This document shows, piece by piece, positions 53,809-60,492 of a DNA stretch of 64,000 nucleotides. The notes below the pieces were generated by a model, which was not told the origin of the DNA, made no database searches, and was given only the letters and a program-made list of their open reading frames with translations. The position numbers and the translations under genes are program-made. Origin of the DNA: Vibrio tubiashii. GTDB taxonomy: Bacteria > Pseudomonadota > Gammaproteobacteria > Enterobacterales > Vibrionaceae. Each line of letters begins with the position of its first letter. The stretch's first letter is position 1. The stretch covers positions 1 through 64,000 of the forward strand of contig NZ_CP117030.1 of the NCBI RefSeq assembly GCF_028551255.1. Direction: 5' to 3'.

Positions 53809-54873
53809 ATGCAAATCGATATGCATTATTACGGTACTTACTGCCTAGCACGTGCTGCTGGGCTAACCCGAGAAGCTTCTCGCATTATTGCAACCTCTGC
53901 ACAGTTTGTAGATGATAACGCACAGCAAAGCGGCATTAGTCTAGAGGACGCTTCCAGCTGTCAAGTGGAGGCTACTGCGCATCATACCACTTCTTTTGAA
54001 AATCTAGACCCTATAGATCAGCGTAACGTTTGGGTTCCTTTTCACTTTCTTCCTGGCAATGAAGGTAATTCATTTACTGAGAAGTTGATTTGTCGAAAAG
54101 ACAGTGACATTGCACAACAGATGTGTACCAACCACCTAGCACAATCTACGAAGCCCTATTTCTTAGAGTTGCTTGGGGTTATGGCGCATGTCTACGCTGA
54201 TACCTTTGCTCACTATGGGTTTTCTGGCGTGAGTTCTCGACGAAATAGTGTAAAGCAGTTTTCCTTTGAGTTTAAAGACTTAGATGGAGAAATTAAAGAT
54301 TACATTGTGACCAAAAAGAACAGTGTTTGGGATAGGTTTAACCCCATCATTCGCAATATTAAATCGAGTGTTGCTGAAAGTGTCTCCAATGCGCTCGGTC
54401 ATGGTAGTGTTGTTACGTTTCCAGATAGGCCTTATCTCCACTGGAGTTTTGAGTATGAATTGTCAGGACATTCAGGGTGGCGAGATAATGTCGCGACTTT
54501 TACTGAGTACTGCCAAAAGATTCATCATATCTTTACCCAAATTGCTAACGATAATCCTGATTGGAAAGACGCGTCTCAACAGCAGGCTTGGGAGCATTTA
54601 GCGCCTAAAGTTGTCGATGTTTTACAGTATCAGGCTAAAGGAGATGAGCGGATTGCGAAGTGGAAACATGAAGCCCAGTACGGTGAATTGTTCAATATCG
54701 CGGAAGATATTCCAGAGTACAGAGACTGGAATGATGGGTTTGAAGCTCTTAGCCATCGAAGTAGCGCTGAGGCGATGGAACATCCTATTTATCGTTTTTA
54801 TCAGGCGGCGTCATATCACCGTTGGTATGTTCTGCGAGAGCTCTTACCGCAACATGGTTTGATGGTGAGTTAG
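53809..54873 (+). CDS. His-rich DUF6765-like protein, possible metal-dependent hydrolase
   Basis: A 354-aa protein from an ATG with AGGAGGACTT upstream; a longer frame from 53761 lacks a ribosome site. It begins MQIDMHYYGTYCLARAAGLT, which I associate with DUF6765. Conserved-looking His and Asp are clustered: ATAHHTTS, PFHFLPG, AHVYADTFAHYGFSG and YLHWSFEYELSGH. The HxYxDxxAH pattern resembles zinc-dependent phospholipase C or HD-like metal sites, so a hydrolase is possible (inference). No signal peptide is visible, so it probably acts in the cytoplasm or at the inner membrane face. It ends the operon. Confidence 0.75.
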   Translation: MQIDMHYYGTYCLARAAGLTREASRIIATSAQFVDDNAQQSGISLEDASSCQVEATAHHTTSFENLDPIDQRNVWVPFHFLPGNEGNSFTEKLICRKDSDIAQQMCTNHLAQSTKPYFLELLGVMAHVYADTFAHYGFSGVSSRRNSVKQFSFEFKDLDGEIKDYIVTKKNSVWDRFNPIIRNIKSSVAESVSNALGHGSVVTFPDRPYLHWSFEYELSGHSGWRDNVATFTEYCQKIHHIFTQIANDNPDWKDASQQQAWEHLAPKVVDVLQYQAKGDERIAKWKHEAQYGELFNIAEDIPEYRDWNDGFEALSHRSSAEAMEHPIYRFYQAASYHRWYVLRELLPQHGLMVS

Positions 54874-54961
54874 AGCTTCAGTCATCCTGCTGATATGTGA
54901 AAATCTAAAAATACGTATAGGTTTCGTGTCTTTTTCACCGAACCCTGATCCAAAAACTAAA

Positions 54962-54982
54962 AAGGTCGCATCACGCGACCTT
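54962..54982 (-). terminator. Rho-independent terminator of the YdcF-like gene
   Basis: AAGGTCGC and GCGACCTT pair around ATCAC. On the minus strand a TTTTTAGTTTTT tract follows, so it chiefly ends the minus-strand gene; the plus-strand side (TTCTTGTTG) may also serve the DUF6765-like gene. The 17-base core is identical to the one behind the protease gene. Confidence 0.85.
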
Positions 54983-54995
54983 CTTGTTGTTTGTC

Positions 54996-56093
54996 TTAGC
55001 GAGACTCTAACGGGTATGAGCGATAGCTCCACATACCGTAGGTTCGAAGGGCATCGCGGTAGATTCCTAGTAGCTCACTGTCGCTCGCTTTGGTGAGCTC
55101 TTTTAGCGGCTTATCTGGGTAGCTGACTGTATCGAACGTGATGCCTTGTGGGCCTGTTTGCCAACTTGCAATTTCAAACAGTGTCTGACCACGACGAACA
55201 TGGCTTGCAGAGCTAATGATGGTCGCATGTTTGATGTTGTGGCGGGCAAGGGCGTAGCTGCTAAATAACGCGTTGCCAACGGTGCTGGTGGCGTAGTTTT
55301 CTTCAATGATTCTGTCTTTGCTGACGCCTTTCTCGATCAGCCAGTCAGCCATCAACTTGCCTTCGGTCTTGTGGTTCTTTGGTACGCCACCTGTGAGCAC
55401 GATAAGCGCATCAGGGTTCGCTTTTGCCATTGCTAAAGTGGTTTCTAGACGCTCAACTAAGATCTGGTGCATTGAGCCATCTGGATTTAGTGCGTAACCC
55501 AGAGTAACAATCGCTCCCTTGTCTTCTAACTTACCTTGCGCTGCTTTCTCTTTTAGTGGTGTCTCTAGTACGCGATCCACTGTCGAGAAAATTCGCTTCA
55601 TGTCAGCCGCTTTGCCTGCATTGAGTTTAGATAAAGCATCCATGTGTTTGTTTGACTCAGCTTGGTTGCCTTTAAAGCGTTGCCATACCGCTAGGTAGGC
55701 ATGTAGATCCACATCATCCGGTGCCACCGTCAGTGCTTGCTCAAATAGCTCAATCGCACGATCAACATTCTTGTTATAAATCTGAGCATTAGCCGCTGAG
55801 ATAAGAAGATCAGTACGGTATGGTTCCAGTTCGTATGCCTCTAGTAAGCGATCGGTAACAATCTCCATATTACTTGGCATTTTCGCAGTGAACCCAGCAT
55901 GCGAGATTCGAGCGGGGGATTTAAAGGCTGTCACGGCATCGCTCAGAAGCTGATCAACCACTTGTCTTTTCGTTACGAGCTGGGCGTAATCTGTTGTGGC
56001 TTGTACTGTAGAGTCATTAGCAGCAAGAGAGTATGGCGCAGCAGTTAAAGCGATAACGCTACCTAGGGCGAGGGCAATGATGTTCTTCTTCAT
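54996..56093 (-). CDS. Secreted TPR plus DUF218 (YdcF/SanA-like) protein
   Basis: A 365-aa protein with a signal peptide (about 24 residues, ending YSLAA). Residues about 75-160 have two TPR-like repeats (DLLISAANAQIYNKNVDRAIELFEQALTVAPDDVDLHAYLAVW). The C-terminal part (about 190-350) is a DUF218 domain: IVTLGYALNPDGSMHQILVERL, ALIVLTGGVPKNHKTEGKLMADWL, SRDRI-like SKDRIIEENYATSTVGNA and IISSASHVRRG. Related proteins (ElyC, SanA, YdcF) affect envelope integrity; the activity is unclear. Confidence 0.87.
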   Translation of the reverse strand: MKKNIIALALGSVIALTAAPYSLAANDSTVQATTDYAQLVTKRQVVDQLLSDAVTAFKSPARISHAGFTAKMPSNMEIVTDRLLEAYELEPYRTDLLISAANAQIYNKNVDRAIELFEQALTVAPDDVDLHAYLAVWQRFKGNQAESNKHMDALSKLNAGKAADMKRIFSTVDRVLETPLKEKAAQGKLEDKGAIVTLGYALNPDGSMHQILVERLETTLAMAKANPDALIVLTGGVPKNHKTEGKLMADWLIEKGVSKDRIIEENYATSTVGNALFSSYALARHNIKHATIISSASHVRRGQTLFEIASWQTGPQGITFDTVSYPDKPLKELTKASDSELLGIYRDALRTYGMWSYRSYPLESR

Positions 56094-56314
56094 TAGGAGA
56101 TCCTAGTGTTGTTATGTGTCGATCTACGTCGACGAATTTTTTGCAGTGTAAAATTACCTCTCAGATAGTCTGTGAATTGGTTCTCACTTTAAATGAAACA
56201 CTCGACATATGGTTGTGGTTTACGAACTAAGATCACGAACTGTAATTTTAACTCATTGATATAAATGATATTTATGTCATTAATGCATAAGTTGTGAGGG
56301 ATGAGAAAAGCGGA

Positions 56315-56338
56315 AAAGCCTGCTTATTCGCAGGCTTT
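56315..56338 (-). terminator. Rho-independent terminator of the AraC/GyrI-like gene
   Basis: A 9-bp stem (AAAGCCTGC / GCAGGCTTT) with a 6-base loop, followed on the minus strand by TCCGCTTTTCTC. It lies immediately downstream of the regulator gene stop. Confidence 0.8.
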
Positions 56339-56342
56339 ATGG

Positions 56343-57242
56343 TTACTTAATCGCAGTACAAAAACTGACGTCAGCATGCTGGGTTTGTGGGTCGTAGCTG
56401 TGGTAGAGCTCGAAACAAGGTCTGTCATCGTTTTCTAGCCCTGTTTCGATAACTTTACTCATCAAATCATCCCAAGCGAGCGCGTATTGGCTGTGCTGTG
56501 TGATGTTTTGGCGCATCACTGCGTACTCCCCTCCGGGAAAGTCTTGCAGTTCTATGCCATTTATTACGTCTGTCTCTTCAGGCACCATCAAACAGATATC
56601 GGTACGACATTTATCGCTTGGGGTGATCTCAGGGTTGTCGTGATAGATGAAGATACAAGTATTCTCTGCTAACCCTTTCATTCCAGCCCATTGGTAGAGT
56701 CGACCACTGGCTTCTTGATAACCTTCGCCGTAAGGGCCTGTTACTCGGACATAAGCCAGTTTTGTTGCTGTAAAGTTTTGCGTTTCCATTTTGTTGCTCC
56801 ACGTTGTTAGTTCAGAGCCAGTATATGAATCGCTAGGTTTATCTGCGTTTCCATTCTTGCGCAGCGTGTGTCCAATCTTGCTGTTTCGCGATAATTCAGA
56901 AAATTGCTGGTAGTTTTCGCAATCACGAAAAGCGCTCGGCGTTACCCCATAATGTTGCTGAAACGCTTTAGCTAGGCTCTGTGAAGAGGCAAAACCATAC
57001 TCCAATGCGATGTTTAGTACTGGTTGTTTTGATTTAAACAAATCGTCGGCTGCTGACTGCAATCGCAAACGTCTGACAAAATCAGCGAGGGTTTCTCCTT
57101 GCACGGCTTTAAAGGTGCGATGGAAGTGATAAGGAGACAGGTTCGCTAGGGCTGCGACTTCTGGCAAATTGAGGGGTTGGTTGAAGTTCTTTTCCAGATA
57201 TCGAATCACTGGAATCAGCCTCTTTTGATAATCAACGCGCAT
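56343..57242 (-). CDS. AraC regulator fused to a GyrI-like effector domain
   Basis: A 299-aa protein in the Rob/SoxS-like arrangement with an N-terminal AraC domain (residues about 1-105: LPEVAALANLSPYHFHRTFKAVQGETLADFVRRLRL and NIALEYGFASSQSLAKAFQQHYGVTPSAF). The C-terminal GyrI-like/SOUL-type domain (about 145-298) has FTATKLAYVRVTGPYGEGYQEASGRLYQWA and EFPGGEYAV-like DFPGGEYAVMR for small-molecule binding. A GTG at 57254 is an alternative start; the ATG at 57242 has AAGGGTG upstream. Confidence 0.9.
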   Translation of the reverse strand: MRVDYQKRLIPVIRYLEKNFNQPLNLPEVAALANLSPYHFHRTFKAVQGETLADFVRRLRLQSAADDLFKSKQPVLNIALEYGFASSQSLAKAFQQHYGVTPSAFRDCENYQQFSELSRNSKIGHTLRKNGNADKPSDSYTGSELTTWSNKMETQNFTATKLAYVRVTGPYGEGYQEASGRLYQWAGMKGLAENTCIFIYHDNPEITPSDKCRTDICLMVPEETDVINGIELQDFPGGEYAVMRQNITQHSQYALAWDDLMSKVIETGLENDDRPCFELYHSYDPQTQHADVSFCTAIK

Positions 57243-57387
57243 TACTGAGCTCACCCTTGCTTAAAAATGACTGTATAAGCGTACAGTAAGTGGGCTCAAT
57301 TTAAAAATGGAGTTTTGATAAATGCGTAGCGCACAGTGACGAATTGAGTCACACTTATTGCTCATTTCTCCGTAAGCAAGGACAACC

Positions 57388-58239
57388 ATGATCGCTTGGA
57401 AGCAGCATTTAGCAGGTTACGAGTGGCTTATTCACCAAGTCTGGTACTTGGAGGTTGAACATGGTGAAGTAATTGATCCAAAACCTCATCTTATTCCCAA
57501 CCCGCGCGCTCATCTGCTGTTCACTCCTAAGCATCAAACCTACAGCTATGACAACGGTGAAACCTTACTTCGTGTCAAAGGAAGCCACCTACTGACTGCG
57601 AATGAAAGCCTCCTTCTATTAGAGGATGAGGCTCCGATCAAACGCATCGGTATTACCTTTAGACCTGAAGGGCTCTATGCCCTCCAATCTGCTTTTCACG
57701 ATGATGCCCGTGTTAATGCGCTTAACCAGTGTCAGTGGTTTGATTGGCTGAGCCCTTTAATTGATGAGGATTTTCAACAAGCACTATGGCAACAAGATTC
57801 ACGAGAAGCGTTGTTAGATTCGATAAAACGTCACTTAGACTTTTTAAGGATTGAACCCTGTCGAGCCAAGCCGTTTTTAGTATCGCAGAAGGCAATCTCA
57901 GTGATGGACGCGCAAGCTCTAAGTTCACCGGATCTCGCGATAGATATGGAACAGATTGCCAAGCAGTGCGCGTGTTCTCGAAGAACGTTAGAGCGTAGTT
58001 TCAAGCAGGTGGTTGGTCTGAGCGTTAAGCAGTATCAGCAAATGGCCCGTCTTGAGCAGATGATTTTGGCACTCTACAAACAACAAGATGCGATCGATTG
58101 GGTGAGTTTTTCTCAGCAATTTGGCTTTAGTGATCAGTCGCACTTAATACGCACACTCAAGCAGCAGCTTAGAAAAACGCCGAACAAGTACTTGCAAAAA
58201 CGCGACCTGACGATAGATATCTACGGTGACTTCGAATAG
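57388..58239 (+). CDS. AraC-family regulator with DUF6597-like N-terminal domain
   Basis: A 283-aa regulator. The N-terminal part (WKQHLAGYEWLIHQVWYLEVEHGEVIDPKPHLIPNPRAHLLF, then IKRIGITFRPEGLYAL) matches the sensor domain common in AraC regulators of this branch. The C-terminal DNA-binding domain has DMEQIAKQCACSRRTLERSFKQVVGLSVKQYQQMARL and VSFSQQFGFSDQSHLIRTLKQQLRKTPNKYL. It precedes a GNAT gene on the same strand by about 95 bases. Ligand and targets are unknown. Confidence 0.88.
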   Translation: MIAWKQHLAGYEWLIHQVWYLEVEHGEVIDPKPHLIPNPRAHLLFTPKHQTYSYDNGETLLRVKGSHLLTANESLLLLEDEAPIKRIGITFRPEGLYALQSAFHDDARVNALNQCQWFDWLSPLIDEDFQQALWQQDSREALLDSIKRHLDFLRIEPCRAKPFLVSQKAISVMDAQALSSPDLAIDMEQIAKQCACSRRTLERSFKQVVGLSVKQYQQMARLEQMILALYKQQDAIDWVSFSQQFGFSDQSHLIRTLKQQLRKTPNKYLQKRDLTIDIYGDFE

Positions 58240-58334
58240 GAACTTGCGGCGACCAAGACAAGCAAGTTGTCGCAAAAGTCCAATTATTGTCTGGTTGGTT
58301 CCACTAAGATAGTTGCCAGATAACGAGGTAACAC

Positions 58335-58922
58335 ATGTCATATCAAAAACTAAAACAAGGCCAAACCATTCCATTTAATGAGTCGTTGAATATTCAACTG
58401 ATTCAAGCGTCTGATCTGCAAGATATTATCGAAATGCTCAATGACGATAAGGTCAACAAGTATCTGTTCTTCGCCCCGGCAGACGATAGCTTATATGAAG
58501 GTTTCTTTGGCCCAATCATTGAGAACACAGCTCAAGCGTTCAAAGATGACGTTTGGCCAGAGAGTCCGACGTTTGTCATTCGTGATCAGCAAGGTAAATA
58601 CATGGGGATGTGTGCCGTGACGTCGGTAATGTTCCTAACGGGTAATTATGAAGTCGGTTATCAGCTACCGACTTGCGCATGGGGCAAAGGTATTGCGACT
58701 CGCGCGTGCCAAATGATGACGGAGATTGGGTTTACCGAGCTCAAGGCGCATAAAGTCAGTGCAGATTGCTACTCATCGAATGTGGGTTCATACAAAACGT
58801 TAGAGAAATGCGGCTTTAGCCAAGAAGGACGTCAGAAAGACTATTACAAGGTAGAGCAAGGCTTGGAAGACAAACTTTACTACGGTATGACCGCAGAGCA
58901 ATTCGCCTCTTTCAGTCGTTAA
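58335..58922 (+). CDS. GNAT acetyltransferase (RimJ/RimL-like)
   Basis: A 195-aa GNAT enzyme. The acetyl-CoA region reads VGYQLPTCAWGKGIATRACQMM and the last conserved element is SYKTLEKCGFSQEGRQKDYY, as in RimJ/RimL-type N-acetyltransferases of ribosomal proteins, antibiotics or small amines. An ACGAGGTAA ribosome site precedes the ATG. The substrate is unknown. Confidence 0.88.
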   Translation: MSYQKLKQGQTIPFNESLNIQLIQASDLQDIIEMLNDDKVNKYLFFAPADDSLYEGFFGPIIENTAQAFKDDVWPESPTFVIRDQQGKYMGMCAVTSVMFLTGNYEVGYQLPTCAWGKGIATRACQMMTEIGFTELKAHKVSADCYSSNVGSYKTLEKCGFSQEGRQKDYYKVEQGLEDKLYYGMTAEQFASFSR

Positions 58923-58953
58923 GTGATCAATCGACGCGTTTAAGCAGCAAACA

Positions 58954-58992
58954 AAAAGGCCGCTATGCCCATGGTCGGGTTAGCGGCCTTTT
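58954..58992. terminator. Bidirectional rho-independent terminator
   Basis: A 12-bp stem, AAAAGGCCGCTA with TAGCGGCCTTTT, around a 15-base loop. A and T tracts on both sides allow it to end both the GNAT gene (plus) and the DUF2999-like gene (minus). Confidence 0.9.
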
Positions 58993-59011
58993 CTAAATTA
59001 AGTGCTAAGTC

Positions 59012-59281
59012 TTAGCTGCCTTGATTTTGGCTTTGAAGCTTCTCTTTTGCTTCTTCAACTTTTGAGAAATCCAATCCCAACTCATCGACGGCTTCTTTGA
59101 TTAGCGCAGGGTTTTGCATTACTTGCGCCATCAGCATTTGTAGCTTGTCTTGTGGCAGGCCTAGTTGGCTGATCGTTGCCATCGCTGCAAGAGGGTTTTG
59201 CGTCAGAGTTTGGAAGATTTCGTTGATCTGTTCATCGCTGATGTTGTTCTCTTTCAGCAGTGCAATAATCGGGTTCATCAT
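59012..59281 (-). CDS. DUF2999-like small protein
   Basis: An 89-aa acidic helical protein (MMNPIIALLKENNISDEQINEIFQTL and AMATISQLGLPQDKLQMLMAQVM). This matches a small uncharacterised family, DUF2999, found in vibrios and relatives, from memory. No membrane segment or enzyme motif is visible. An AAAGGAAAT ribosome site precedes the ATG. Confidence 0.8.
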   Translation of the reverse strand: MMNPIIALLKENNISDEQINEIFQTLTQNPLAAMATISQLGLPQDKLQMLMAQVMQNPALIKEAVDELGLDFSKVEEAKEKLQSQNQGS

Positions 59282-59382
59282 ATTTCCTTTTTAATCTATT
59301 GATGACTTTGCGCAGCAGTTTATCACTAGGATAGCGTGGATTGAACTAGCGCAAATCTAATTAGCTGAAACTAGATTGCGGC

Positions 59383-60492
59383 TTAATAACCCGTTAGCTC
59401 CATATACCCTGAGCCAGAGTGAGTGCCCTCGATGCGAACCGGGCCTTCCCAATAGGGGACTGAAAGGGGCATTTTCGCTTTTGGGTTGAGCGCTGAAACC
59501 ACAAGCTCGATTTGCTGGCTCGGAATAGCCACTTGCCACTCGGTTGGGTAATTACGCCCTTGGATTTCAGTTTGTTTGGTCGCGTTTAATTGAATCTCAT
59601 TGGGTGAAAGGGCGATACCAGAACCGTCTTGTCGCATCAGTCTGGCGCTAGAGTAACTGGCTTTTCCGGTCTTGGAATCTCGCAACTGGAATACCACCAA
59701 GCTGGTTTCGTCACTGAGCCTTAAGGCAAACCAGTCCCAACCTTGTTGTGAGTCGAGCAAGAACTGCGAGCTCCATTCTCTGTCGATCCAACCTTTACCC
59801 GTTACCTGATGAGTGTTGCCATCAATAATGACTTGGCCAGAAACATCAATAAACGGTTGGCTATAGTAATACGAAGCCACCTGACCATCGGCGCTTTTGG
59901 TACTGTAACCTTGCTCGCCCTGTTTTTGATAAGGTGCACTATTAGTGAGTGTCAAAGAGTAGCCAAACTGCTCTGAATTGGCATTGAGTGTGGCGGGGAA
60001 GAGGTCGTCGGTTGAAGAGCGCCACTGCCAATCGTCTAGATAAACCCGAAATGGCGATGCATCGACGCCTGCTAGCGAAGCTTGATCGCGTGACCATTTC
60101 TCATCGGCATAATGCTTGTCTGGCGTGGTTACTGCGCTATGCGCCATATAAATTTGTTGGCTTTGCCATACGGTTTTTTGCTCTTTGTTTTTCCCATCTT
60201 CTGGCGCGGCAGCAAAACGAAACTGTGTCCACTGAACACCGAGCGGATTGCCATTTTCATCGATTAAGTTCGCCGTTAAATACCACCATTCATGACGAAA
60301 ACTAGGGTGCGCTTGATGATCAGCAGGGAAGTTGAGTTCAACGTCCTTAACCACAGGAGTGAATGGATTGCTCTCGCTTTGAGCCTCTCCACTGCCTAAT
60401 AGCATTGCCATATTTTGCTGCTGAGGCTTTTCACAGCCAAGCAGCAACAGGCTGCCCAATAGCCAAGTGAGGTTGCGTGCTAAACGATTCAT
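59383..60492 (-). CDS. AttH/CrtC-like lipocalin-fold lipoprotein
   Basis: A 369-aa lipoprotein with lipobox LLLGC (Cys20). The mature protein shows the AttH/hydroxyneurosporene-synthase-like pattern HPSFRHEWWYLTANLIDENGNPLGVQWTQFRF, GKGWIDREWSSQFL and GWDWFALRLSDE. Such proteins appear in operons with MacB/FtsX-type ABC transporters. The start overlaps the permease stop by one base, so it is the third gene of that operon. It may bind a hydrophobic ligand handled by the transporter (inference). Confidence 0.88.
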   Translation of the reverse strand: MNRLARNLTWLLGSLLLLGCEKPQQQNMAMLLGSGEAQSESNPFTPVVKDVELNFPADHQAHPSFRHEWWYLTANLIDENGNPLGVQWTQFRFAAAPEDGKNKEQKTVWQSQQIYMAHSAVTTPDKHYADEKWSRDQASLAGVDASPFRVYLDDWQWRSSTDDLFPATLNANSEQFGYSLTLTNSAPYQKQGEQGYSTKSADGQVASYYYSQPFIDVSGQVIIDGNTHQVTGKGWIDREWSSQFLLDSQQGWDWFALRLSDETSLVVFQLRDSKTGKASYSSARLMRQDGSGIALSPNEIQLNATKQTEIQGRNYPTEWQVAIPSQQIELVVSALNPKAKMPLSVPYWEGPVRIEGTHSGSGYMELTGY

